The notes beneath the pieces were generated by a model that had not been told where the DNA came from, did no database searches, and saw nothing but the letters and a program-made list of their open reading frames with translations. The position numbers and the translations under genes were made by a program. A DNA stretch of 64,000 nucleotides from Halisarca cf. caerulea (Eukaryota; Porifera; Demospongiae; Chondrillida; Halisarcidae): positions 3,638,201-3,702,200 of the forward strand of contig CAUJGJ010000258.1 in assembly GCA_963170055.1 (NCBI GenBank). The letters are read 5' to 3'. Shown one piece after another: positions 10,801 through 23,900 of the stretch (position 1 is its first letter; each line of letters opens with the position of its first letter).

Positions 10801-13800
10801 GTTCTAAGACAAAAAATTGGCACTAGCACCATGCACTTTCAACGTGGACACACATTAAGATTCTGAAGTGCTGTGTGCGTATTTTTGTAGTGTTGGATAC
10901 GCTGGTGCTAATACCAATATTTGGCACAAGCACCACGCACATTCCCAGTACACATGCATGAAGATTCTGAAGTATAATAGGCGTATTTGTGTACTGTTGG
11001 ATATGGTGGTTCTAAGACCAATATTTGGTACTAGCACCACGCACATTGTCAGTGAATACACATGAAGTTTCTGAAATGCTGTGGGTGTATTTTTAGGGGA
11101 TTAATATGCTGGTGATTAGACCAATATTTGGTACTAGCACCGCACACATTCCCAGTGGACGCACATGAAGTTTCTGAAGTGCTGTGGGTGTATTTGTGTA
11201 GTGTTGCATACGCTGGTGCTAATACAAATGTTTGGTACTAGCTCCACTCACATTCAACGTGGACGCACATTAAGATTCTGAAGTGCTGTGGTCGTATTTG
11301 TGTAGTGTTGGATACGTTGGTGCTAATACCAATATTTGGCACAAGGACCACGCACATTCGCAGTACACATACATGAAGATTCTGAACTTTGGTGGGCGTA
11401 TTATTTTACTGTTGGATAAGGTGGTTCTAAGACCAATATTTGGTACTAGCACCACGCACATTATCAGTGGATATACATGTAGTTTCTGCAGAGCTGTGGA
11501 CGTATTTGTGTAGTGTTGGATATGGTGGTTCTAAGACCAATATTTGGTACTAGCACCACGAACATTTTCAGTGGATACACATGTAGTTTCTGATGTTCTG
11601 TGGGAGTATTTTTGTAGTTTTGGATATAGTACTTTCATTACCAAAATTTCGCACTACCGCCATGCACATTCCCAGTAGACACACATAAAGTTTCTGAATT
11701 GCTGTGGGCATTTTTGTGTACTATTAGATATGCTGGTGCTAATACAATTATTTGGCACTAGCACCACGCACATTCAACGTGGACACACATAAAGATTTTG
11801 AATTGCTGTGGGCGTATGTTTGTAGTGTTGTATACGCTGGTGCTAATGCCAATATTTGCACTATCACCACGCACATTCCCAGTACACATACATGAAGATT
11901 CTGAAATATAGTTGGCATATCTGTGTACTGTTGGATATTGTGGTTCTGAGACCAATATTTGGTACTAGCACCACGCACATTGTCAGTGGATATACATGTA
12001 GTTTCTGAACTGCTGTGGGCGTTTTTGTGTACTATTGGATATGCTGGTGCTAATCCAAATACTTGGCACTAGCACCACTCACACTCACAGTGGACACACA
12101 TGAAGATTCTGAAGAGCTGTGGGCGTATTTGTGTAGGGTTGGATATGGTGGTTCTAAAACCAATATTTGGCACTAGCACCACGCACATTCCCAGTGGACA
12201 CACTTGAAGTTTCTGAAGTGCTGTGGGTGTATTTGTGCAGTGTTGGATACACTGGTGCTAAGACCAATATTTGGTACTAGCACCACGCACATTGTCAGTG
12301 CATACACATGTAGTTCCTGAAGTGCTGTGGACGTATTTGTGTAGTGTTGGATATGCTAATGCTAATACCAATATTTGGCACTAGCACCACTCACACTCAC
12401 AGTGGACACACATGAAGTTTCTGAAGAGCTGTGGGAGTATTTGTGTAGTGTTTGATATGCTGTTGCTAATATCAATATTTGGCACTAGCACCACTCACAC
12501 TCACAGTGGACATGCATGAAGTTTCTGAAGTGCTGTGGGTGTATTTGTGTAGTGTTTGATACACTGGTGCTAACACCAATATTTGGCACTAGCACCACGC
12601 ACATTCCCAATAGACACGCATGAAGTTTCTGAAGTGCTGTGGGTGTACTTGTGTAGTGTTGGATACGCTGGTGCTAATACAAATATTTGGTACTAGCACC
12701 ACGCACATTCAACGGGGACACACATTAAGATTCTGAAGTGCGCTGGGCGTATTTTTGTAGTGTTGGATACGCTGGTTCTAATACCAAAATTTGGCACAAG
12801 GACCACGCACATTCGCAGTACACATACATGAAGATTCTGAACTTTGGTGGGCGTATTTGTGTACTGTTGGATATGGTGGTTCTAAGACCAATATTTGGTA
12901 ATAGCACCACGCACATTATCGGTGGATATACATGTAGTTTCTCAAGAGCTGTGGGCGTATTTGTATAGTGTTGGATATGGTGGTTCTAATAGCAATATTT
13001 GGCACTAGCACCACGGACATTTTCAGTGGATATACATGTAGTTTCTGAAGTGCTGTGGACATATTTGTGTAGTGTTGGATATGCTGGTGCTAATGCCAAT
13101 ATTTGGCACTAGCACCACTCACACTCACAGTGGACACGCATGAAGTTTCTGAACTGCTGTGGGCGTATTTGTGTACTATTAGATATGCTGGTGCTAATAC
13201 CAATATTTGACACTAGCACCACGCACATTCAACGTAGGCACACATTAAGATTCTGAAGTGCTGTGGACGTATTTTTCTAGTGTTGTATATGCTGGTGCTA
13301 ATACCAATATTTGGCACAATCACCACGCACATTCCCAGTACACATGCATGAAGATTCTTAAGTATAGTGGGCGTATTTGTGTACTGTTGGATATGGTGGT
13401 TCTAAGACCAATATTTGGTACTAGCACCACGCACATTTTCAGTGGATATACATGTAGTTTCTGAAGTGGTGTGGGCGTATTTGTGTACTATTGGATATGC
13501 TGGTGCTAATCCAAATATTTGGCACTAGCACCACGCACATTCAAGGTGGACATACATTAAGATTCTGAAGGGCTGTGGGCGTATTTTTGTAGTGTTGGAT
13601 ACGCTGGTGCTAATATCAATATTTGGCACAATCACCACGCACATTCCAAGTGCACATGCATGAAGATTCTGAAATATAGTGGGCGTATTTGTGTACTGTT
13701 GGATATGCTGGTTCTAATCCAAATACTTGGGACTACCACCACGCACATTCAACGTGGACACACATTAAGATTCTGAAGTGCTGTTAACGTATTTGTGTAG

Positions 13801-15600
13801 TGTTGGATACGCTGGTGCTAATACCAATATTTGGCACAAGGACCACGCACATTCCCAGTACACATGCATGAAGATTCTGAAGTATAGAGGGCGTATTTGT
13901 GTACTGTTGGATATGGTGGTTCTAAGACCAATATTTGGTACTAGCACCACGCACATTGTCAGTGGATATACATGTAGTTTCCGAAGTTCTGTGGACGTAT
14001 TTGTGTAGTGTTGGATATGCTGTTGCTAAAACCAATACTTGGCACTAGCACCACTCACACTCACAGTGGACACACATGAAGTTTCTGAAGAGCTGTGGGC
14101 GTATTTGTGTAGGGTTGGATATGGTGGTTCTAAGACCAATATTTCGCATTACCCCCACGCACATTCCCAGTGGACACACATGAAGTTCATGAAGTGCTGT
14201 GATTGTATTTGTGTAGTGTTGGATACACTGGTGCTAACACCAATATCTGGCACTAGCACCACGCACATTCCCAGTAGACACGCATGAAGTTTCTGAAGTA
14301 CTGTGGGCGTATTTTTGTACTATTGGATATGGTGGTTCTAAGACCAATATTTGGTACTAGCACCACGCACATTGTCAGTGAATACGCATGAAGTTTCTTA
14401 AGTGCTGTGGGTGTATTTGTGTAGTGTTGCGTACGCTGGTGCAAATACAAATATTTGGGACTAGCACCACGCACATTCAACGTGGACACACATTAAGATT
14501 CTGAATAGCTGTGGGCGTATTTTTGTAGTATTGGATACGCTGGTGCTAATACCAAAATTTGGCACAAGCACCACGCACATTCGCAGTACACATACATGAA
14601 GATTCTGAAGTTTAGTGGGCGTATTTGTGTACTGTTGGATATGGTGGTTCTAAGACCAATATTTGGTACTAGCACCACGCACATTATCACATGATGTTTC
14701 TGAAGAGCTGTGGGCGTATTTGTGTAGTGTTGGATATGGTGGTGCTAATACCAACATTTGGTACTAGGACCACGCACATTCAACGTGGACACACATTAAG
14801 ATTCTGAAGTGTTGTTTGCGTATTTGTGTAATGTTGGATATGCTGATGCTAATACCAATATTTGGCACAAGTACCACGCACATTCCCAGTACACATGCAT
14901 GAAGATTCCGAAGTATAGTGGGCATATTTGTGTACTGTTTGATATGGTGGTTCTAAGACCAATATTTGGTATTAGCACCACGCACATTATCAGTGGATAT
15001 ACATGTAGTTTCTGAAGACCTGTGGGCGTATTTGTATAGTGTTTGATATGTTGGTACTAGCACCACTCATACTCACAGTGGACACACATGAAGTTTCTGA
15101 AGAGCTGTGGGCGTAATTATGTAGTGTTGGATATAGTGGTTCTAATACCAAAATTTAGAACTACCACCATGCACATTCCCAGTAGACACACATAAAGTTT
15201 CTGAACTACTGTGGGCGTATTTGTGTACTATTAGATGTGCTGGTGCTAATACAAAAATTTTGGACTAGCACCACGCACATTCAACGTGGACACACATTAG
15301 GATTCTGAAGTGCTGTGGGCGTATTTGTGTAGTGTTGGATACGCTGGTGCTAATACCAATATTTGCCACAAGCACCACTCACATTCCCAGTACACATACA
15401 TGAAGATTCTGAAGTTTGGTGGGCGTATTTGTTTACTGTTGGATATGGTGGTTCTAACACCAATATTTACTACTAGCACCACGCACATTCCCAGTGGACA
15501 CACATGAAGTTTCTTAATTGCTGTGGGCATATTTGTGTAGTGTTGAATATGATGGTTCTAAAACCAAAATTTGGTACTAGCACCATGCACATTCCCAATG
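4900..15600. repeat. Regional satellite subfamily (class 3 monomers)
   Basis: Within this part of the old layer many monomers share marks rare elsewhere: CAACGTGGACACACATTAAG followed by ATTCTGAAGTGCTG, then an adjoining monomer with GGCACAAG(G/C)ACCACGCAC and AGTACACATACATGAAG or AGTACACATGCATGAAG. They usually occur as a two- to three-monomer set ending with CAGTGGATATACATGTAG. Clear copies lie near 5,050-5,270, 5,565-5,790, 5,870-6,060, 10,840-11,055, 11,260-11,480, 11,770-12,000, 12,710-12,935, 13,230-13,455, 13,740-13,975, 14,475-14,690, 14,780-15,010 and 15,285-15,500. Outside this region I see the set again only at about 22,870-23,600. The set is a short higher-order repeat that spread locally and then diverged. 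Confidence 0.75.
8927..9996. repeat. 728-bp (7-monomer) tandem segmental duplication
   Basis: The stretch 8,927-9,268 recurs at 9,655-9,996, an offset of exactly 728 bp (7 x 104), with almost no differences. Shared rare marks are ATTTGGCGTTAGCACC, CATTCGTAGTGGAAGCAC, TTGTGCAGTATTTGATATGG and CTGACGTGCTG. Neighbouring monomers in this zone differ at many sites, so the near-identity points to a recent local exchange in the old layer. Confidence 0.85.
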
Positions 15601-18229
15601 CACACGCACGAAGATTCTGAAATGCTGTGGGCGTATTTGTGTAGTGTTGAATATGCTGGTGATTAGATCAACATTTGGTACTAGCACCACGCATATTCCC
15701 AATATACACGCATGAAGTTTCTGAAGTACTGTGGGCGTATTTTTGTATTGTTCGATATTGTGGTTCTAAGAGCAATATTTGATACTAGCACAACGCTCAT
15801 TCCCACACATGAAGTTTCTGAAGTGTTGTGGGCGTATTTGTGTAGTGTTGGATATGCTGGTGCTAATACCAATATTTGGCAATAGTACTACGCACATTCC
15901 CAGTGGACACACATGAAGTTTCTTAAGTGCTGTGGGTGTATTTGTGTAGTGTTGGATATGGCGGTTCTAAGACCAAAATTTGGTACTAGCACCATGCACA
16001 TTCCCAGTGCACACGCATGAAGTTTCTATAGTGCTGTGGGCGTATTTGTGTAGTGTTGGATATGCTGGTGCTAATACCAATATTTGGCACTAACACAATG
16101 CACATTCCCAGTGGACACACATGAGGTATCTGAAGAGCTGTGGGTGTATCTGTGTAGTGTTGTATATGGTGGTTCTCAGACCAATATTTGGTACTAGCAC
16201 CTCGCACATTGTTTGTGGACACACATGAGGATTCTGAAGAGCTGTGGGTACATTTGTGTAGTGTTTGATATGGTGGTTCTAAGACCAATATTTGGTACTA
16301 ACACCGCGCATATTGTCAGTGGATTCACATGAAATTTCTGAAATGCTGTGGGCGTTTTTGTGTAGTGTTGAATATTCTGACGATTAGATCAATATTTGGT
16401 ACTAGCACCACGCATATTCTCAGTGGACACACATGAAGTTACTTAACTGCTGTGGGTGTATTTGTGTAGTGTTGGATATGGTGGTTCTAAGACCAATATT
16501 TGGCACTAGCACCATGCACATTCCCAGTGCACACGCATGAAGATTCTGAAGAGCTGTGGGCGTTTTTGTGTACTATTGGAAATGCTGATGCTAATACAAA
16601 TATTTAACATTAGCACCACGCACATTCCCAGTGCAAGCACATTAAGTTTCTGTAGTGCTGTGGGCATATTTGTGTACTGTTGGATATGGTGTTTCTAAGA
16701 CCAATATTTGGCATTAGCACCACACACATTCCCAGTGCACACGCATGAAGTTTCTGAAGTTCTGTGGGCGTATTTCTGTAGTGTTGGATATGCTGGTGCT
16801 AATGCCAATATTTGGTAATAGCACCACGCACATTCTCAGTGGACACACATGAGGTATTTGAAGAGCTGAGGGTGTATCTGTGCAGTGTTGGATATGATGG
16901 TTCTGAGACAAATATTAGGCACTGGCACCATGCACATTCCCGGTGGACACACATGAAGTTTCTGAATTGCTGTGGGCGTTTTTGTGTACTATTGGATATG
17001 CTGGTGCTAATACAAATATTTGGCATGAGCACCACGCACATTCCGAGTGGAAGCTAATTAAGTTTCTGAACTGCTGTGGGTGTACTTGTGTAGTGTTGGA
17101 TATGGTGGTTCTAAGACCAAAATTTCGTACTAGCACCACGCACATTCCCAGTAGACACACATGAAGTTTCTGGATTGCTGTGGGTGTATTTGTGTAAAAT
17201 TGAATATACTGGTGCTAATACCAATATTTGGCACTAGCACCATGCACATTCCCAGTGCACACGCATGAAGTTTCTGAAGTGCTGTGGGCGTATTTGTGTA
17301 GTGTTGGATATGGTGGTTCTAAGACCAATATTTGGCACTAGCACCATGCACATGGCCAGTGCACACGCATGAAGTTTCTGAACTGCTGAGGGTGTACTTG
17401 TGTAGTGTTGGATATGGTGGTTCTAAGACATATGTTTGGTACTAGCACCACGCACATTCTCAATGGACACATATGAAGTTTCTGAAGTGCTGTGGGCGTA
17501 TTTGTGTAGTGTTGAATATACTGGTGCTAATACCAAAATTTGGCACTAGCACCATGCACATTCCCAGTGCACACGCATGAAGTTTCTGACGAGCTGTGAG
17601 CGTTTTTGTGTACTATTGGAAATGCTGATACTAATAGAAATATTTGGCATTAGCATCACGCACATTCTCAGGGGACACACATGAAGTTTCTGCAGTGCTA
17701 TGGGCGTATTTGTGTAGTGTTGAATATGCTGGTGCTAATACCAATATTTGGTACTAGCACCACGCACATTCCCAGTGGACACACATAAAGTTTCTGAATT
17801 GCTGTGGGTGTATTTGTGTGGTGTTGGATATGGTGGTTCTAAGACCAATGTTTGGCACTAGCAACATGCACATTCCCAGTGCACACGCATGAAGATTATG
17901 AAGTTCTGTGGGCGTTTTTGTGTACTATTGGAAATGCTGATGCCAATACAAATATTTGGCATTAGCACCACGCACATTCCCAGTGCAAGCACATTAAGTT
18001 TCTGTAGTGCTGTGGGCATATTTGTGTACTGTTGGATATGGTGTTTCTAAGACGAATATTTGGCATTAACACCACGCACATTCCCAGTAGACACACATGA
18101 AGTTTCTGGATTGCTGTGGGTGTATTTGTGTAAAATTGAATATACTGGTTCTAATACCAATATTTGGCACTAGCACCATGCACATTCCCAGTGCACACGC
18201 ATGAAGTTTATGAAGTGCTGTGGGCGTAT

Positions 18230-18900
18230 TTGTGTAGTGTTGGATATGGTGGTTCTAAGACCAATATTTGTCACTAGCACCACTCACATTCTCAGTGGAC
18301 GCATATGAAGTTTCTGAAGTGCTGTGGGCGTATTTGTGTAGTGTTGAATATCCTGGTGCTAATACCAAAATTTGGCACTAGCACCATGCATATTCCCATT
18401 GCACACGCATGAAGTTTCTGAAGTGCTGTGCACGTATTTGTATAGTGTTGAATATGCTGGTGATTAGATCAATATTTGGCACTAGCACCATGCACATTCC
18501 CAGTGCACACGCATGAAGTTTCTGAAGTGCTGTGGGCGTGTTTGTGTAGTGTTGGATATGGTGGTTCTAAGACCAATATTTGGCACTTGCACCATGAACA
18601 TTAACAGTGCACACGCATGAAGTTTCTGAAGTGCTGTGGGCGTATTTGTGTAGTGTTGGATGTGGTGGTTCTAAGACCAATATTTGTCACTAGCACCACT
18701 CACATTCTCAGTGGACGCATATGAAGTTTCTGAAGTGCTGTGGGCGTATTTGTGTAGTGTTGAATATCCTGGTGCTAATACCAAAATTTGGCTCTAGCAC
18801 CATGCATATTCCCATTGCACACGCATGAAGTTTCTGAAGTGCTGTGGGCGTTTTTGTGTAGTGTTGGATATGGTGGTACTAAGACCAATATTTGGCACTT
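18230..18900. repeat. 416-bp (4-monomer) tandem duplication
   Basis: The marks TTTGTCACTAGCACCACTC, CAGTGGACGCATATGAAG, GAATATCCTGGTGC and CATATTCCCATTGCACACG occur in the same order at about 18,270-18,410 and 18,686-18,826. The CACTCACATT of each copy starts at 18,281 and 18,697, an offset of 416 bp (4 x 104). Confidence 0.75.
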
Positions 18901-21900
18901 GCACCATGAACATTAACAGTGCACACGTATGAAGTTTCTGAAGAGCTGTGAGCGTTTTTGTGTACTATTGGATATGCTGGTGCCAATACAAATATTTGGC
19001 ACTAAAACCACGCACATTCCTAGTGGAAGCACATTAAGTTTCTGTAGTGCTGTGGGCATATTTGTGTACTGTTGGATACGGTGGTTCTAGGACCAATATT
19101 AGGCACTAGCACCACGCACATTCCCAGTGGACACACATGAGGTATCAGAAGAGCTCTGAGTGTATCTGTGTAGTATTAGATATGGTGGTTCTCAGACCAA
19201 TATTTGGTACTAGAACCATGCATATTTTCAGTGGATACACATGAAGTTTCTGAACTGCTGTGGGCGTATTTCTGTAGTGTTGAATATGCTGGTGATTAGA
19301 CCAATATTTGGCACTAGCACAACGCATATTCCCAGTGGACACACATGAAGTTTATGAAGTGCTTTAGGCTTATTTGTGTAGTGTTGAATATAGTGGTTCT
19401 AAGACCAATATTTGGTACTAGCACCACGCACATTCCCAGTGGACACACATGAAGTTTCTGAATTGCTGTGGGTGTATTTGTGTAGTGTTGGATATTGTGG
19501 TTCTAAGACCAAAATTTGGCAATAGCACCATGCATATTCCCAGTGCACACGCATGAAGTTTCTGAATTCCTGTGGGTGTATTTATGTAGTGTTGGATATG
19601 GTGGTTCTAAAACCAAAATTTGGCGCTAGCACCATGCACATTCCCAGTGCACACACATGAAGGTTCTGAAGTACTGTGGGCGTTTTTGTGTACTATTGGA
19701 TATGCTGGTGCTAATACAAATATTTGGTGTTGGCAGCAGGCACATTCCTAGTGGAAGCACATTAAGTTTCTGAACTGCTGTGGGTATACTTGTGTAGTGT
19801 TGAACATACTGGTGCTAAAACCAATATTTGGCAATAGCACCACGCTCATTCCCAGTGGACACACATTAAGTTTCTGAAGTGCTGTGGGTGTATTTTTGTA
19901 GTGTTGGATAGGGCAGTTCTAAGACCAAAATTTGGTACTAGCACCATGCACATTTTAGTGCACACGCATGAAGTTTCTGAAGTGCTGTGGGCGCATTTGT
20001 GAAGTGTTGGATATGGTGGTTCTAAGACCAATATTTGGCAGTAGCACCACGCACATTCCCAGTGGGCACACATGAAGTTTCCGAATTGCTGTGGGTGTAT
20101 TTGTGTAGTGTTAGATATGGTGGTTCTAAGACCAATATTTGGCACTAGCACCATGCACATTCCCAGTGCACACGCATGAAGTTTCTGAAGAGCTGTGAGC
20201 GTTTTTGTGTACTATTGGAAATGCTGATGCTAATACAAATATTTGGCATTAGCACCACGCACATTCCCAATGGAAGCACATTAAGTTTCAGTAGAGCTGT
20301 GGGCCTATTTGTGTACTGTTGGATATGGTGGTTCTAAGACCAATATTTGGTACTAGCACCACACACATTCGCAGGGGACACACATGAAGTTTCTGAAGTG
20401 CTGTGGGTGTATTTCTGTAGTGTTGAATATGCTGGTTATTAGATCAATATTTGGCACCAGCACCATGCACATTCCCAGTGCACACGCATGAAGTTTATGA
20501 AATGCTGTGGGCGTATTTGTGTGGTATTGGATATGGTGGTTCTAAGACCAATATTTGGCAGTAGCACCATGCACATTCCCAGTGCACACGCATGAAGTTT
20601 CTGAAGAGCTGTGAGCGTTTTTGTGTACTATTGGAAATGCTGATGCTAATACAAATATTTGGCATTAGCACCGCGCACATTCCCAATGGAAGCACAATAA
20701 GTTTCTGTAGTGCTATGGGCATATTTGTGTACTGTTGGTTATATTGTTTCTAAGACCAATATTTGGTACTAGCACCACGCACAGTCACAGGGAACACACA
20801 TGAAGTTTCTGAAGTGCTGTGGGCGTATTTGTGTAGAGTTGAATATGCTGGTGATTAGATCAATATTTGGCACTAGCACCATGCACATTCCCAGTGCACA
20901 CGCATGAAGGTTCTGAAGTGCTGTGTGCGTATTTGTGTAGTGTTGGATATGGTGGTTCTAACGCAAATATTAGGCACTAGCACCACGCACATTCTCAGTG
21001 GACACACATGAAGTTTCTGAAGTGCTGTAGGCGTATTTGCGTAGTGTTGAATATACTGGTGCTAATACCAATATTTGGCACTAGCACCACGCACATTCCC
21101 AGTGCACACGCATGAAGTTTCTGAAGTGCTGTGGGCGTAGTTGTGTAGTGTTGAATATACTGGTGCTAATACCAATATTTGGCACTAGCACCACGCACAT
21201 TCCCAGTGCACACGCATGAAGTTTCTGAAGTGCTGTGGGCGTAGTTGTGTAGTGTTGAATATACTGGTGCTAATACCAAAATTTGGCACTAGCACCATGG
21301 ACATTCCCAGTGCACACGCATGAAGTTTCTGAAGTGCTGTCGGGGTATTTGTATAGTGTTGAATATGCTGGTGATTAGATCAATATTTGCACTAGCACCA
21401 TGCACATTCCAAGTGCACACGCATGAAGTTTCTGAAGTGCTGTGGGCGTATTTGTGTAGTGTTGGATATGGTGGTTCTAAGACCAATATTTGGCACTAGC
21501 ACCATGCACATTCACAGTGCACACGCATGAAGTTTATAAAGAGCTGTGAGCGTTTTTGTGTACTATTGGAAATGCCGATGCTAATACGAATATTTGGCAT
21601 TAGCACTACACACATTCCCAATGGAAGCACATTAAGTTTCTGTAGTGCTGTGGGAATATTTGTGTACTGATGGATATTGTGGTTCTAAGAGCAAAATTTG
21701 GCACTAGCACCACGCACATTCTCAGTGCACACGCATGAAGTTTCTGAAGTGCTGTGGGCGTATTTGTGTAGTGTTGGATATGGTGGTTCTAAGACCAATA
21801 TTTTGCACTAGCACCACGCATATTCTCAGTGGACATATATGAAGTTTCTGAAGTACTGTGGTCGTATTTGTGTAGTGTTGAATATACTGGTGTTAATACC

Positions 21901-22869
21901 AAAATTTGGCACTAGCACCATGCACACTCCCAGTGCACACGCATGAAGTTTCTGAAGTGCTGTGAGCGTATTTTTGTTGTGTTGGATATGGTGGTTCTAA
22001 GACCAATATTAGGCACTAGCACCATGCATATTCACAGTGCACACGCATGAAGTTTCTGAAGAGCTGTGAGCGTTTTTGTGTACTTTTGGAAATGCTGATG
22101 CTAATACAAATATTTGGCAATAGCACTACGCTCATTCCCAGTGCACACACATAAATTTTCTGAATAGCTGTTTTTGTATTAGTGTAGTTTTGGATATGGT
22201 GGTTCTAACACAAAAATTTAGCAGTTGCACCATACACATTCCCAGTGCACACGCATGAAGATTCTGAAGAGCTGTGGGCGTTTTTATTACCAATATTTGG
22301 TAATAGCACCACGCACATTCCCAGTGGACACACATGAGGTATCAGTAGAGCACTGAGTGTATCTGTGTAGCATTGCATATGGTGGTTCTCTGACCAATAT
22401 TTTGTACTAGAACCATGCATATTGTCAGTGGATACACATTAAGTTTCTGAACTGCTGTGGGCGTATTTCTGTACTGTTGAATATGCTGGTGATTAGACCA
22501 ATATTCGGCACTAGCACCACACATATTCCCAGTGGACACACATGAAGTTTATGAAGTGCTGTTGGCATATTTGTGTAGTGTTGAATATAGTGGTTCTAAG
22601 ACCAATATTTGGCATTAGCACCACGCACATTCCCAGTGGGCACACATGAAGTTTCTTAATTGCTGTGGGTGTATTTGTGTAGCGTTGGATATGGTGGTTC
22701 TAAGACCAAAATTTGACAATAGCACCATGCACATTCCCAGTGCACACGCATGAACTTTCTGAAGTGCTGTGGGCGTTTTTGAGTACTATTGGATATAATG
22801 GTGCTAATACAAATATTTGGTATTAGCACCATGCACATTCCTAGCGGATGCACAATCAGTTTCTTAACA

Positions 22870-23900
22870 GCTGTGGGCGTATTTGTGTAGTGTTGGATAC
22901 GCTGGTGCTAATACCAATATTTGGCACAAGGACCACGCACATTCGCAGTACACATACATGAAGATTCTGAACTTTGGTGTGCGTATTTGTTTACTGTTGG
23001 ATATAGTTGTTCTAAGACCAATATTTGGTACTACCACCACGCATATTATAAGTGGATATACATGTAGTTTCTGCAGAGCTGTGGACGTATTTGTGTAGGG
23101 TTGGTAATGGTGGTTCTAAGACCAATATTTGGTACTAGCACCACGCACATTTTCAGTGGATACACATGTAGTTTCTGAAGTTCTGTGGGAGTATTTTTGT
23201 AATTTTGGATATAGTAGTTTCAATACCAAAATTTGGCACTACCACCATGCACATTCCCAGTAGACACACATAAAGTTTCTGAACTGCTGTGGGCGTATTT
23301 GTGTACTATTAGATATGCTGGTGCTAATACAATTATTTGGCACTAGCACCACGCACATTCAACGTGGACACACATTAAGATTCTGAAGTGCTGTGGGCGT
23401 ATTTTTGTAGTGTTGGATACGCTGGTCTAATACCAATATTTGGCACAAGCACCACGCACATTCCCAGTACACATGCATGAAGATTCTGAAATATAGTTGG
23501 CGTATTTGTGTACTGTTGGATATAGTGGTTCTAAGACCAATATTTGGTACTATCACCACACACATTGTCAGTGGATATACATGTAGTTTCTGAAGTGCTG
23601 TGGACGTATTTGTGTAGTGTTGGATATGCTGTTGCTAATACCAATATTTGGCACTAGCACCACTCACACTCACAGTGGACACACATGAAGTTTCTGAAGA
23701 GCTGTGGGCGTATTTGTGTAGGGTTGGATATGGTGGTTCTAAGACCAATATCTGGCATTAGCACCACGCACATTCCCAGTGGACACACATAAAGTTTATG
23801 AAGTGCTGTGATTGTATTTGTGTAGTGTTGGATACACTGGTGCTAACACCAATATCTGGCACTAGCACCACGCACATTCCCACTAGACACGCATGAAGTT
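22870..23900. repeat. Mosaic block copied from the 11-14 kb region
   Basis: This block belongs to the class 3 subfamily but lies among class 1 and 2 monomers. Its left part (about 22,880-23,600) matches 11,283-11,990 through shared marks such as ACATACATGAAGATTCTGAA, TTTCTGCAGAGCTGTGGAC and a shared unusual monomer with GTAATTTTGGATATAGTA or GTAGTTTTGGATATAGTA. Its right part (about 23,630-23,910) matches 14,010-14,310, including GTGATTGTATTTGTG and ACACCAATATCTGGC. The offsets differ (about 11.6 kb and 9.6 kb), so the block is a composite or one copy has lost internal monomers. Confidence 0.7.
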
